Shown: piece after piece, positions 1 through 13,424 of the stretch | Numbering within the stretch: position 1 is the first letter of the stretch | Layout: every line of letters starts with the position of its first letter | Assembly: GCA_029948255.1 (NCBI GenBank) | Contig: JALIZF010001835.1 | Location: 248,001-312,000, forward strand | DNA from: Telmatactis stephensoni | Taxonomy: Eukaryota > Cnidaria > Anthozoa > Actiniaria > Isophelliidae | DNA length: 64,000 bases | Reading direction: 5' to 3' | Program-made: the position numbers and the translations under genes | Notes under the pieces: generated by a model | What the model saw: only the letters and a program-made list of their open reading frames with translations | Database searches by the model: none | Told to the model about the DNA's origin: nothing

Positions 1-747
1 CAGCAAAGACTCCAGATCAAACGTTCCAGCACACCAAACTCCAATAAACCATACAAACTTTTGAGCCAAAAATAAAACTTTACAGTTATGGCTTATTTGA
101 CCTTTAGCGCAGTTTACACTTAGAACATAAGCTCATGCAAGCATTCTATTATTGTGCAGACTCACTACAGTTGTCTTGCAGGTTTGGAAAATTACAAGCA
201 GGTACTGAAAGTCAGTAATCAATGAGTCTGCAAAGGCTGCCTACATTAGAATGGCAAACCGGCTTTAACATTTATGTCATAAATTGCACCTCGCATTAAT
301 AGTAAGTGCGCACATTTATCCTGAGTGCAATATTCGAAATGTTCGAAAAAATTATACATTACTAGCACAGAATAGAGAGATTTTACTAAACCTGTGAAAC
401 AAAACACTTGTTCATGGTAGAGCAGTTTTCATATAAGTGTGAAATGGATTGTGCCATGCTGTGACAGTGTCAGTGCCATGATGGCTACAAAAGCATTTGA
501 AATTCCTGCCGTAACTCAGGCGCCATGCTGTGACTGTGCCATTTTCACAGTCATACGAAAACTGTTCTATTTCAAACAGACACATAAGAAAGCAGTGAAA
601 ATAAGTTCTGCTGGCCATGGTGCCTAATGATTTACTGTTTTCAAAAGTTGAGTAAAATCATTCTGTTGCCCACAGACTACATTGTAGAATATACGTTGTA
701 CATAATTGAGCTTGGCATATAAAGACTTTCCAACGTAACTCTCTCTC
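1..747. other. 3' flank of TFDP, no gene seen
   Basis: This stretch lies downstream of the TFDP stop codon and probably holds its 3' UTR and flanking DNA. Apart from a copy of the 140-bp MITE family at about 416-570, I see no coding exon. I did not find a convincing polyadenylation hexamer on the minus strand. Confidence 0.5.
416..570. mobile_element. 140-bp MITE family, copy 1
   Basis: The element starts with GCAGTTTTCATATAAGTG and ends with the near complement CAGTCATACGAAAACTG, with TGTGCCATGCTGTGAC-like internal sequence. Related copies lie at about 4726-4832 (partial), 6246-6399, 27526-27662, 32873-33080, 33166-33302 and 42632-42729, in both orientations. It has no coding capacity. Confidence 0.7.
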
Positions 748-1049
748 CTACTGATTAGAATTCTGTTCATCCGTGTCCATAAAACCATCATGAGAAGACT
801 CTGATTCTGATACAGAGGCTGGAGAAGATGGATAGGAGCATGGTGACACAGTCCGGTGTGAAACACCATCACTAGCCATAGAAGATGTTCTTGATGATCG
901 CGCTGTGCCTTTACAGTTGTTGGTCAAAGCCAGAGGTGACGTACCTTGGGGTAGAGGTGTGGCAAGTGGAGACTGATGGAGTGTTTGTCACAGGTAAGGG
1001 AGACATGCGCACTTGTGCCGCAACTAATGGAGACTTTCCAGAAATGGAT
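748..1049 (-). other. TFDP C-terminus with alternative ends
   Basis: The exon starting after the acceptor at 1050-1051 reads on to a TAA at 911-913, giving a 482-residue protein. It also contains a strong GTACGT donor at 943-944. Splicing from there to an AG at 872-873 (73-nt intron) restores frame into an acidic tail with many Ser/Glu/Asp residues, ending at the stop at 748-750. An AG 18 bases upstream (55-nt intron) would also keep frame. The acidic tail resembles known DP C-termini, which favours the spliced form. Confidence 0.55.
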
Positions 1050-4000
1050 CTGATTGGATAAAACATGAGTTCATGAGCACAATAAAATAATGAAAATATT
1101 TCATTTGTGCAAATACAGGGTATGTAATATGCATCATTTTCTTTTTACTTACGTTGCACCGGTAGGGCTAATGCTGTTTGAACTCAGTCCAACAGGACCT
1201 GATTTGGCCATCTCTACAATGAACAAAGCAAACAAAAGTTGTTATTAAAGATCAAACAAACAGTATAAATATAGAAGGGCATCTGTCTTATAGAGGTGTC
1301 CATTGTAGAGGGGTGTCTGTCTTATAGAAGTGTCCATCATAGAGGGATGTCTGTCTTATTGGTGTCCATCATAGAGGGGTGTCTGTCTTATGGAGGTGTC
1401 CATCATAGAGGGGTGTCTGTCCTATGGAGGTGTCCATCATAGAGGGGTGTCTGTCCTATGGAGGTGTCCATCATAGAGGGGTGTCTGTCTTATGGAGGTG
1501 TCCATCATAGAGGGGTGTCTGTCCTATGGAGGTGTCCATCATAGAGGGGTGTTTGTCTTATAGAGGTGTCCATCATAGAGGGGTGTCTGTCTTATGGAGG
1601 TGTCCATCATAGAGGGGTGTCTGTCTTATAGAGGTGACCATCATAGAGGGGTGTCTGTCTTATAGAGGTGTCCATCATAGAGGGGTGTCTGTCTTATAGA
1701 GGTGTCCATTATAGAGGGGTGTCCGTCTTATAGAGGTGTCCATCATAGAGGGGTGTTTGTCTTATAGAGGTGTCCATCATAGAGGGGTGTCTGTCTTAAC
1801 ATAGAGGGGTGTGTCTGTCTTATAGAGGTGTCATCATAGTGGGGTGTCTGTCTTATAGGTGTCCATCAATAGAGGGGTGTCTGTCTTATAGGTGTTCATC
1901 ATAGAGGGGTGTCTGTCTTATAGAGGTGTCCATCATAGAGGGGAGTTTGTCTTATAGGTGTCTGTCATAGAGAGGTGTCTGTCTTAGAGGTGTCCATCAT
2001 AGAAGGGTGTCTGTCTTATAGAGGTGTTCGTCAAAGACCAATCCAACTTACCAACAACATATGGTTCCAGTGCTTTTGGAACCATTGTTCTTGAAAGTTT
2101 AAGGTTCTCTTCTGTGCAAGATTTCTTTTCCAACCCAAATGCCATTCCCATTCGTTTCAATACTTCAATGTCATCGTGGATTTCAAATGTGTTATCAAAA
2201 TTGAACAAATATTCAAACCTGATTGAGAGAAAGAGAGAGAAAAATTTAGAAATTTGATTAAAATGTTGAGCCTTCATGGGCACACCGTGCAGCTTCCCAC
2301 AACATTTTCTGCAATATTGCAACACAGTGTTGCAATGATAGTATGCAATGTTCCTCTCAACAGTTAAAGTTTTAGGATCAAGTTCTACTTTTACAACACT
2401 GTATGCAACAGTGCAGGGGTAGAAACACAGTGCAACTGTCATGCACAAATGTTGCAGAGAATCTTGCAGGAAATACTGTACAGGGGCGGATTTAGTGGAG
2501 GGGTGCAGGGGGTGCGCACCTCCTCCTGAGACAACTTTGAGTCCCTTTTTCTCAATATTTTTCCAAAATACCCTATCGGCAGTTTCCAATTTATATGATG
2601 GTGCACCCCTCCTGAACACAGTGTACCCACTCCTGAAGATAAGCCTGGATCTGCCCTTGCTGTATCATGTGTCCAGGCTTTTACTGGGTGAATTTCTGCA
2701 ATTTAACAGTCACAACTGAGGGACAGTTTTTGAACAGTGGTGGTTGTTTTAGGGCGGTATAAGTGATCCTTGATCAAATACTGAGTTCTCATTGGGGCTG
2801 TTAACATTGTAAAGGAGAAACCTTTTTTGATCAGATATCAGTCAGGTATGAAGAAGACTTACTTATCATTTGATATACTGCAGTCAATAACTGTTTTCTT
2901 GCTTGTGTTAACAATAATAAATGGGAGATGAATGGTTGTATTCTGTGCTGGGGCTCCTTGATTCTTTTCATTCAATCTGTTTCTTTGTACTAAGTTTTTA
3001 AATGCAATTTGCTACAAAAAATAAAAGGTTAAATTTAAATAGAAAGTTTAAGGAAATCTTTCATAGGAATTCTCAACAAAAACGTGAAGTCAAAGTGAGC
3101 AACCACTAGTAATGCCATGGCATTTTAGACAAAGTTTTTACCTGTAAAATTAGCTCTTGAAGTTGAGCAGTCTTCTGCCGAATTCTGTCTTGTTTTTCCT
3201 TTTTCTCCTCCTATAACGTGATATGATTTACATTGATTTATAACTGTCTCATGCAACATTTAATTGCCATATTGCTCTAATTACTATACCACCCTATTAA
3301 AACTTACAAAGAATATTTTAATGTGTGTGTATGCAAAACAAAAAGAATGCACACATTTTGTAAGTTGTCAGAAAGGACATATTTACACAAAGTAGTACAA
3401 GTTCACAAATAGTAACACAATTATTGAATTATTCAAGCACTAATTCACAATTTTTGCTTGAAAAAATTAAAAGCTTTGGTTGTGCAATGCAAATAGGTTC
3501 CCACAAAATTCTTCCATTTTTACCTCCAGTTGCTGACACTCTTGTGCAGAGTTAGTAGGCAATCCTATCCATCTGATTTCCTTCTTTTCTTTGGAGATTA
3601 TGTTCATAGCCATAAGAACATTAAGAGCATCATAGACTCTTCTCCTTATATTTTTTTGGTCATAAGCCTAGAAAAAATGAAAATACATATTCAGTACAGT
3701 CAATCTATGGAAACTAGTGAACACCTTAAATATGTCTGGGATGTTTATTTTGTTCTTAGACATCTAATTTCTTGTAAAATAATACAAAATTGAAGAACTA
3801 AACAGGAGACAATGTTGGTGTGAGATTCAATGACCTGTGGTTTCAGCCGTGGTTTTAAGAGCTTACATGTGACTAATGTACTACAATTTGAACATTCCAG
3901 ACATATTTTAGGTGTTCATGGTTCACCTAGTTTTATTGTTATTTATGTAACCAGAAATTCAAATCTATCCCCCCCCCAAAAAAAAAGGAATGGGTTCACT

Positions 4001-7000
4001 TTACAGTTCAGGATCACTTTGTGAAAACTCTCATATAACATTGGAGCTTTGCTCAACAAACATCAGGCCTCATAAAGACCAGCTTGATTTATGCACCCAA
4101 CTCTTCTCTGATGAAATCATTGATATTGGTACAATTGCCACTTGTAGTTTAAGTGTTCAGCAACTATTATTAATTTTTTTCTAAATAATTATCTCCTTCA
4201 GTATAAAGAAAACTTCTTGAGCAAAGAAAATAGTTAAATTCTCTCTAGTGAGACAGCAACTCATTTAATTATGACCACTTATTATAAAGATTCACTCAAG
4301 GAGCTCCACTAACAGCCACTTGTTTACAATGGCCAGCATAAATTTTCACTCCATTAATCAATGTAGTTTACTGAAAGCTCTGCACAGTGGCCAGCTCTCC
4401 ACAATGGCCTGTCGTCTTTAAAAAATAATAGCATTCTATTAAGAAACCAAATATTCTTAATTACAAGTTATTGTGGAGAGGTTAGAGAGTAGTTTTAATA
4501 ACTGTATACAGAATTCTCCAAGGTGATTCAAACTGACCTGATCTGTAGGAGACATGTGTTTTTCTGGGTCACTGAACTCACGGACAAGCTCATCTGCAAC
4601 CTTGAACAGCAAACAAGATTATCAATGGACTGATTTTCTTAGGGTCTTAAGCTCTTTTGATGAGGATATACCAAATAAGATAGTTATACTGTAGCGCAGA
4701 CAACTTTAATAAACCAGATTTTGTATAAAATGAGTGTGCAGTAGACCACACTGTGTCCATGTCAGTGCCGTGATGTCACTTGAAATTCCTGTGAAGTGAC
4801 CATGTGGTGCCATTTTTACAGTCTTAGCTTAATTGGAGTGAAGGAAAGTGACCCCACCCCCTATTCCCAAGAGAACAATATCTCGCCCAGCATGCTAGCA
4901 ATTTGAGTATTGGCCCTACCTCATTATATGAAGTTGTCCCCTTCTGTTGTACTTTTTCACAGACTTTCATTGAGAAATGACGCAGTCCTTTTCCTGATTT
5001 GTCACCCACTGGACCTCTTCCAGCACTTGGCAGACGTTTGCCTCTTTTTCTCCTAAAGAGGATAATCATTCATAGTCAAATTTCTATTATTATCAATTAT
5101 TATTTTGGCTTTAGCTACATGGTGAGTCAGTTCATAATGGGGACTTTACTAGAGTCAAGCATTCTACACACATCTTAAGGAAAAATCTAAAATCAATTTT
5201 GTATGTAAATCTTTTTGTATTTTTCACAAACCTTTCAGCACTGTCCATAATATCATTATTTTCTCCAAAATCTCCTCTTCTCTTTCTTCCACTGCCAGGT
5301 GTTACCCTGTCGGAAAATTTATGTCAGAAATTTGATCCGCCATTCTATAGTTGAATCATTGACCTACAGGGTCCGGTTGTACGAAGGGTGAATAGCGCTA
5401 TCCAGCGGATAAATCCTTATCCAGCGGATAAAATCTATACAAAATCTATACAGTGGATAACTCTTATCCGGTGGATAACTTTATCCAACCTTCGTACAAC
5501 CAGGCCCAGTTGGCCAAGTCAACAGTTATTCAAGCAGGAGGGTTAGGATTCAAGCCAGGCCAGTAAACTGCACAATTTAACCATGCAGGGATGGAGTTGC
5601 CAGTGTGTGTATATGGTCTGACATACTACATAGCTCACATTCAGTGGACAACATTGTTGTATTGACCATATACACACACTGGCAAGGATGGCACAGTTGG
5701 TTAGTGCATGGCCTTCAGTGCGAGAGGTCCGAAGTTCAATTCCCAGTGACCTCACATCCTTGTTTCGACTTCTTTCCTTTCGTGTAGCTTTAAATAGCTT
5801 TAAATGCCCTTAAAACGGAGCACTGATGGAAAGAGGGGGTAAAATGAGCATACCATCAGCCTCCTGGAAGACTAGCCTCTGCTAAAGGAACTGCTGATGT
5901 TAAACAAAGGCCTTCACCTTTTTTATCTTTGACCCTGCCTTCACAGGACAAAGAGACTATAAAACAAATTGTAACTAAATTGTTGAGTCAAGATTCAAAC
6001 AGCCAGTTCAGACACCTAATAGGTATAAACCCTTAAACAAAACCTCACCTGGGCCATGTGTTTGCAGGAGATGAAATTATTGGTGCAGCCATCATTGTAG
6101 CTGGTGTCCTTGGGCTGTTACTGACTGACATCATTTGTTGTCCCTGTGGAGATCCGATGATCTGGAGAAAAAAATGCATTTGTTGATGAGGCAACTGTTT
6201 CAATTGGAAAGAACCCTCAGAAGGACTGTCATAAAATAGGTACATGTGTAGAGTTGATTTTGTATGACTGTGAAAACAGCACAGCATGGTCACACCACAG
6301 TTACGACAGGAATTTCAAATGTTTTTATAGACGTCATGGCAATGACATGAACACTATGGCACTAGCACTTTTCGCACTCATATGAAATCTACTCTAATGT
6401 GCCAGTGCTAGTTAGCAGACATCAGTTATTATTATTATTATCATTAGTTATTGATATCTTACCATAGGGGATACAGGTGAGTTAGCAGCTTTAGGTAGAA
6501 TCAGTGGCGACATCTTGGTGGGTGTTCCACTTGGTATAGCTCCAGCATTGGAGTGAACTAATAAATCAAACAGCCAAAATTAATAAGAATTCTAATGACT
6601 TGTGGATCTCTAGATGACATCAATCTAATCAATATCATGACTGATTAACTGGTCAGAAAGCAAGTCAGTAATAAGGCTCCACAATTATGATGACATCTAA
6701 GTGGTTGTCATGCTGCCTAAAATGTCCCACCCTCAGGGGTACCCTCAGGGTAGTCTTTTCCTTATTCTCCAGAGTTGAGCACTTGAAAGGTTTCTTTTTC
6801 AGTTTTTGCTTTTCATAGTTACATTTTCACTATACAAGTACATTATCTACATTACTAATAATTAAACTGGAACTAATAAATAAATCAAGTTAACTACTTG
6901 CTGGAATTCAAAGGGTCAGAACACTGCAATGCTGCATTTTTGTGTAGGGAAAGAATACTTGATCAAAAGAATATACATAATAAAATAATGTTAAAAATAT

Positions 7001-10000
7001 AATATTATTGTCATTATTAGATCTATTATTATCTAAGGGCCAGACCATGTAACTTTCAAAGGCGGGTGGGAGGGGAATGATTGTTTAAAAACAAATCTTA
7101 CAAGCTCTTTTTGGGCAAAAACAAAAACAAACAAAACAAACAAAATCATCCACCAACATAGCAATAAAAATAGTTTTAGATGGGATAAGAAAAAATATCT
7201 TGCACCTAAACAAACAAACAAAAAAATAAACAAAAAATTCCCACTAACTGGAAATCACCTACCCCACCCCACCCCTCAAGGGTTAAATGGTCAGCCCCTA
7301 ATGTAGATACTATGTAGTCCCTGGTAGATGATTGTTGTCAATCTGCTCAACTAGCACTTAGAAATTTACATGTTGCTTGATAATGTATATGTAAGGCATG
7401 TTTCTAATATTTCGACAAAGATACAATTGTATTAAAAAGAGAGTTCATGAGAACACCATAGTCTATCTAACTAAAGATCATGTACTTGCAGTAATATTGT
7501 AAAAGGAAATTTAAAGACATTAAAGCCTTGGAAGTAATAAGACATGCAAGGTTAATGACCTCAGCACGTGGCTCAAAAACAATGTTGGTCTAGGTACAGT
7601 AACCCTTAATTTGGTGAAGAGAGATGCCAAGAGAATTGACACCTTTGTTTGTTCAGCCACATTGGGCAATATACTCTATTGTTGATGACATAAGAAAAGA
7701 AATGATCACAATCAAGACCTTTAGAATTACAGGTATGCTCAATAACCTGTCTATGGAAATTTTACTGGGTTTCAAGATGTCATAGAATGCACATGCATTC
7801 AAAAGTATGGTAAAATCAAAACTAACACAATTGCATGCTTCAAGGTACTATACTGTATAGCTAGGTCATGCAATCTAGAAAACTCAACTAACAGTTCTGG
7901 AGGGTAAAACTAATCTGTATTTGGAAGCCCAATGACTATCACAGTCCTTAAATACTTAACAATACAAAGATGATAGTTTTTCACACTCAATATCTGCTTT
8001 AGAGGGTTTTACAAGCTGTTAATTTCTTTGTATTATCTTTATGGTCAATCTCATTGAGAAGTGTGTTAAGTCATGACCTTCCTCTTAATGGGTTTAACTT
8101 CTGTCAATGATGTTTACTGTGACATTACACTCAATGGTCTTTGGTGTTTGTATCAACATTGTTCATTGAAGAAACGTGACAAAAGATATCATTACAAGAA
8201 AATGTGCTTAAATTTAGCTCTCAGAACAGTCTTTTGCCAATAACATATGTGTCCATAATGTACAAAAAACCTTTATACTTGATGAAAAAGTTAGTGATAA
8301 GAATAGGACAGAAGGAAGAGGTGTTAAATATTAAGACACAAGAGTAGAAGGGGGATGAATATGCCAATGTTTGGTTGCAAGGTGTTAAAGTTTTTGTTGA
8401 GCAATCCAATAAGTATGGCTACAGGGTTTTTTTTGCAGCACACACACACATGCATAGTTTTCAAGTTTATCTCTGTTACTGAAACTAACGTATTTTAAGA
8501 TGACAATTTCATATAAATGAGATAATCCACTTAAAAAGCCTGCAGCCAATTCAATTCAATGCCAACAGGTATCTACGAGCACCTCAAAACTATACAAATG
8601 CAACTTAAAAAGTTTTGAGATTTCCATGAGCTACACAAGTCATGTAAAAGATATAATTTACAACAGAGAACTAAAAAAAACTTGCAGAAGCCCTTAAGTC
8701 CATCAATAGAGTGCAATCAATAAACAAACCTTAATTTTTGCAAGTTACTAGATAGTGTTTGAAAAAAAAGTTTGTCTTACCCATTACTTGATTCTGTGAG
8801 ACAGTGCTTTCAATGTAAAAAGGTTTGCACAAAAGTTCTCCATCAAAGCCTTGATTCAAGCCAGATTGGGTGTGATTTTGTGATCCATAACTATTTCTCC
8901 AATCAAGTCTTTCACAACTTCCATACATGCAACTAGGATTTGAGGTTGGTATGACATTTTCTTGGTCATAAAAACTTTGTATGCCAAAATATGGCTCAGT
9001 CCTGCTTATATCATTAAACAGAGGACTTTGAGTTGAAAAATCAGGTTCTTCCCCAAAATACGGATTCTGGTTCAAAAAGGCCTCATTTGTTGAAATACCT
9101 GCACCATAATACATGCTCATTGTCTTTTAGATAAGTTTAAAAGTTTTGTCGCTGTTTGAAAAAGAAAAATGTGCTTAGGATTACAACACCTAAAAAGGAA
9201 CACTTCTGAGGTGTATCTAAAGAGGGATGAGTGTATGCTGCTAAATACCCGATGTACGCTCTTCAATACCTGACAATGAAGCTACTTTACCAAGAAAAAC
9301 AGGCCACCTACAGTTAAAACAACAACTGACGTGTGCTGAGACTATTAAACAAAGATGTGCAACTTCGTGTAACAACACATGCACACTCCACATTTGACCT
9401 AAGTTGTTTAGATTTCATTTAAGTGTTAATTGTCTGTTTATTGTAAAAGTGTGCCATGTTGATCAACTATGATTTTGTGGCAGGGAGTCATGCAAGCAAT
9501 TTACAGTATGACAACTGTAAGAGAAGAGAAAAGTAACATAAACTTGTAAGTCAAAAGCTAGCATAACCACTCAGACCATATGCAGTGAACTTATAGATAG
9601 GAATACATGAACAAGATCAGATAGGAAATGCTTAGATTGAGCTCTATTTTGGTAAAATACCATATGGTAACATTATACTGTGGACTCTTCATTTTAATAG
9701 GACACTTCAATGAGATGGACTCTAAACCATAAAAGACACCATGCATGTACTGCCTGACAAATACTTGTCATAAGATTGAAGTAACATACAGTAACATATC
9801 TTTCTAAGAATGTTACTTAAGAAAAACATTTACACTTAAATCTCTCCACAAAGGCCAACTTTTTGACAGGAAAGTGGTCATTGTACAGAGGTTTTAATAA
9901 AGAGGAAATGTTTGGATCAGATCAATGGCTGGGAATGGAACTGGCCATTATGGAAAAGTGACTGTTGTAAGGAGGTGCATAGTGAAGGTCTGACTATAGC

Positions 10001-13000
10001 CTGGTGTGATGCAAATTCTTTGCATTATCCATTTCAATTTTCATTCCACAGCTCTTGAAATAGATTGATAAAGAAATTCTTTGAAGATTATTTCTTGTTC
10101 TTTGTTGATTGGTGTCGTTAAATGCCTCACTATGTTGGCAGGGATGCCAGTAGTGAACATAATAGATTTATTATCCTATGGACATATACTAGTAACTAGA
10201 ACTGTTGGAATACAGAAAGCAGCCATGCCCAGGTTCAGAGCACTGTTGGGATTTTCAGTGGCATCAAAATGATCTCTCTGCGAAAACAACAGTCAGAATA
10301 ACAGTTCATAGTTACACTTTGCTGGACATCAGCATTGATTGTGTGTAATTTTTTTTCTTTTTTTGTGATCCACTAATAAACAAATTGCAGTATGATTGAA
10401 ATTCCACTGCCCTAAAAAGCACATAACACAAAAGGATCCTTTTCTGTTCACTTTGCCTTACTAGTGAGTGAACTGATGAGAGAGAGAGAGAGAGAAAGAG
10501 AGAGTAGACCCACAATTCAAATTTCATATCCAATGCAAGACAACAAGGAAATTAATTGTCAAGGGCTTTGTCTACACTAAAGCCCTTGAAATTCCAGGCC
10601 CATGCTATAGTGTCTTAGCATTGTAATCACAATCGTAATCACAAGAAGTTTACGATCTAGTATGAATCAAAATAACACAAGTAAAATCATAAGCCATATG
10701 GCCTGGGCATGAACTTTGTCAAGGCCAAATCTTCTGATTCCAATTCTGATTATTTTTATTCACACAGGATAATAGAAACCAAAAGAAAAGGAAAACTTTT
10801 TGATCCTTTAGATTCCAATTCTGTTGCCATTCTGCTTCCAATTGCAACTTCAATTGTCAGTTCACACTAGTCATAAGCTTCTCTTACCATTCCAATACCA
10901 ACTCTGATTCCCATGCTAGGGTGAACCAGGCTAAATCTGGACAAATTTGAAAATACATCTTTATTTTTCTCTGGATATATCTTCTGTCTCCACTTAAACA
11001 GTATTTTTCATTTTGTGTATCCTGTTTCATTGTGGTTACAAAAAATTGAGAATAAAGTTGTATTCATCTAGACTAGTGTGGATGTAGACCTTTTTAAAGT
11101 CTGGTGCGACAGCCACTAAATGTCCTCTGAAATCCAGGCTTTTAGTCACTCATTTCTTATCCCTACCCGACATAATAATTATTGCCCATTCTTAAAATTT
11201 GCTTGATATAAAAAAGAGAACAACCTGGCAGCATTTCTTTTGTTTTATCCATGTTAGCCTTGATATCAAGTTATTTTGAAATTTACCCCTCAGTATATTG
11301 TCTTAAAACTTTTCCCAAAGTCAAAATGCATAAATTTTTTTCCCCGCTGAGCAAGTACATTTATTAAGCATACAAACAACCAAAAACCTTTCCAAGTTCC
11401 TCCAAGGGGATGTCCAGTATTGTGTAGTTCCATATAATATCCATACCCCTACAATGGAAGGAATTGGAAATTCTGGAGTGGAGGGGGGATCAGAGAAAGA
11501 ACAAAATTACAGAATTTTATGGAACAAAAATGGAAGTTCCAGAGGATTGGGAGGAGGGTGGGGTCTATTTACAAATTCACTCGGCAGTGGGGGTATAGAT
11601 ATTTTCTGGAACTACACATATGCATTTAAAGAACCGAATTGGCAGCAGTGATGGCATGATCATCAGTTTTAGGTCACAGTTCAAGCACCTCTAAGATTTA
11701 CATACTGATTTTGAGATTCAATCCACCCTTTAATCTATCAACACAACATTATACACATGACTAGCCAATAAGATAATCCTACCTTGCCATGCTTAAAAAC
11801 CTTATGATTCAGTATATTCACATTTTTTTAAAGTTATTGACCTAATGACACTAAAAATACTGCAACAAAACTCAGGAGAAGAAGTTTCTAGGTTCATATC
11901 TAATGGTCGATAGAATCTTTCCAACTAACTTATATAACTGTATCGTATGCAACCAGTGGCAGACCTTATAATTATGATCATACAGTATTTCTTTTTAAGT
12001 TTTGTTCAAAGTTACACAGAATGGGGGGGATGCGTATTAATAAGTATTAATTATTTAGCTAATATAGTATTAATGTTATAGATTGGACATCTGATAAAGG
12101 TTGAGACAAGAAAATAACCTCTAGTTCAAAGAAAATTCGTTGATTCCCCTAAAAATACCCAGCCAATAGACAGTGCATATATTATATTTGTGGAAGACAT
12201 TTACAGTCAATGCTTTTTCCTTTGTAAACAGAGATTTATCCAAAAAGACCAATCAAATACCAAAGAGCAAACACTATATTGATTTGTGAATCGAATTTCT
12301 TTAGACTTTAACTCTCCAGCCGTCTGTTCTCGAAATTGCAACTCAAAGAGCCAACTTGGTCGTGAGCAAACACATCTAATATCTGAAAATCTTGCCGTAA
12401 TCTTGGTGTTAATGGAGTTTAAAACTAGGACGAATGAGAATACAACATTCCTAATTGATATCGGGTTTCTAGTACCAAGATCCCTCGAGCGCTTAAAGTG
12501 AAGTTAACTTAGTAAAAATGAAGTTATAAACACTGAGCAAATAAACGCCCTCAAGACTCACCCTTCGACAAACTGATGGCAGAATTCTTACTCTGTTCTA
12601 GCTGTCCATTATTGTCAATCACCCCAGCCTGCAAGACAATCAAGAGTTAAACTATCACTAAAACAGAAAGACAAACAAAAGGATCTAGAATTTCATGGAA
12701 CAACTTGAAATTTCAAAGCAATGCGCAGACGTAACTCATCAATTCTTCTTGAATCAAAAACCCCATATTCACTAAGACTGAGGATTTTATCATTTGAAAA
12801 CTCAGATATCTCTTACATCCAAGGCTCGTGATATTGAGAAGCAGTTATGAATTATAAATCGACGATGAAACTTCACGTATGGCGGTGTCCACTTTCATTT
12901 TATGTCATCCACGATATGATTGCTACGAGATTACAGTGATTTTTGTGTACTTACCCCTCTTACTAACGAATCAATTCCAGATTTATAAAGCTTCACCGTG

Positions 13001-13424
13001 TAGCCTTCCTGCACTGCTGGACTGTCGCGTCCAACTGCCCGTTTTGCCGGTGATGAAGAGGTACCCTTTACAGGGCTCGGTTGACCTAAGAGAAATTTGA
13101 ATAATCAGCACTTCTTGTTATTAAAGAATTGTTAGATTACGGCTCCTAAACAAGAAACCATCAGCTCTGAGGTCCTTGGTGAGTCGTCTTGAGATTAATA
13201 GAGGGACAGGCCTAGAAGAAATACCGTAGAGGTTGCTAATCTGATTTATAAGAATTTTAAGACACAGGGCCAAAGTAACAATGCGGTAGAAGAAGAAGAT
13301 AACGAAAAACCTTATGGACACTCACGATACCACAACCAAGGTTAAGACACGTGTATGACAAATAAACTGGATTTTTCTTACCTTCGATCCAGACACTAGT
13401 AAGGGTACTAGCAGGATTCGACAT
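748..13424 (-). CDS. TFDP1/TFDP2-like: Transcription factor DP (E2F dimerization partner), multi-exon
   Basis: DP proteins pair with E2F to bind E2F sites in cell-cycle promoters in the nucleus. Coding exons, 5' to 3': 13382-13424, 12955-13085, 12562-12628, 6463-6557, 6049-6161, 5232-5306, 4920-5052, 4538-4600, 3524-3667, 3142-3210, 2863-3011, 2052-2218, 1153-1213, 945-1049 and 748-871. All phases match and the sum is 1539 nt (512 residues). The winged helix is clear ([13 protein letters not shown], then KGTTSYNE, then the [13 protein letters not shown] recognition helix). It is followed by the coiled coil ([10 protein letters not shown]) and the DP dimerization/marked box ([21 protein letters not shown]). 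The N-terminal [11 protein letters not shown] matches the DP family start. The tail is acidic ([15 protein letters not shown]), as in other DP proteins. Two details are uncertain: the C-terminal mini-intron and the alternative first exon (separate entries). Identification as DP is near certain; vertebrate DP1 and DP2 cannot be told apart here. Confidence 0.95.
1270..2032. repeat. 34-bp minisatellite in TFDP intron
   Basis: About 21 copies of a 34-bp unit (GAGGTGTCCATCATAGAG followed by GGGTGTCTGTCTTATA) with point changes and small indels. The unit resembles scattered fragments at about 21110-21250, 40450 and 55475-55625 that also read as alternating 'GGACAC...' steps, so the array probably grew from a dispersed element. 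Confidence 0.9.
2475..2662. mobile_element. hAT-like MITE in TFDP intron
   Basis: A block of about 185 bp begins CAGGGGCGGATTTAG and ends with the imperfect complement (CTGGATCTGCCCTTG). CAGGGGCGGAT-type termini are typical of non-autonomous hAT elements. No transposase is present. A target-site duplication is not clear. Confidence 0.6.
5373..5504. mobile_element. MITE with GGTTGTACGAAGG ends
   Basis: An inverted-repeat element with GGTTGTACGAAGG / CCTTCGTACAACC termini and repeated 'CAGCGGATAA' steps inside. Related copies: 17288-17430, 42728-42832 and, more diverged, about 21941-22025 and 31962-32064. This copy sits in a TFDP intron. Confidence 0.7.
5685..5932 (+). mobile_element. tRNA-derived SINE
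   Basis: The head resembles a tRNA promoter: GGCACAGTTGGTTAGTGC (A box) and GAAGTTCAATTCCC (B box), followed by a tRNA-unrelated body ending near CTTTTTTATCTTTG. A full copy in the opposite direction lies at 36474-36690 and a partial one at 38694-38815. The loss of tRNA structure and the multiple copies show it is a SINE and not a tRNA gene. Confidence 0.75.
8781..9120 (-). CDS. Alternative coding first exon of TFDP
   Basis: An open exon starts with ATG at 9118-9120, encodes 113 residues plus one base, and ends at a good GTAAGAC donor. It therefore ends in phase 1, exactly as exon 3 (12562-12628) does, so either can join exon 6463-6557 in frame. Reading it as an internal exon from the acceptor-like AAAAG just upstream hits a stop within about 14 codons, so it works only as a first exon with its own start. 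The peptide begins [11 protein letters not shown] and is rich in Tyr, Phe, Asn and Gln, with NPYFGEE and EPYFGIQ echoes. I recognise no domain. The predicted isoform is about 545 residues. The alternative-promoter role is inferred from phase alone. Confidence 0.65.

Noticed and set aside
5685..5770. tRNA gene
   Set aside because: It has A- and B-box-like motifs but no complete cloverleaf or acceptor stem that I could pair, and other copies exist. Better called a SINE head.
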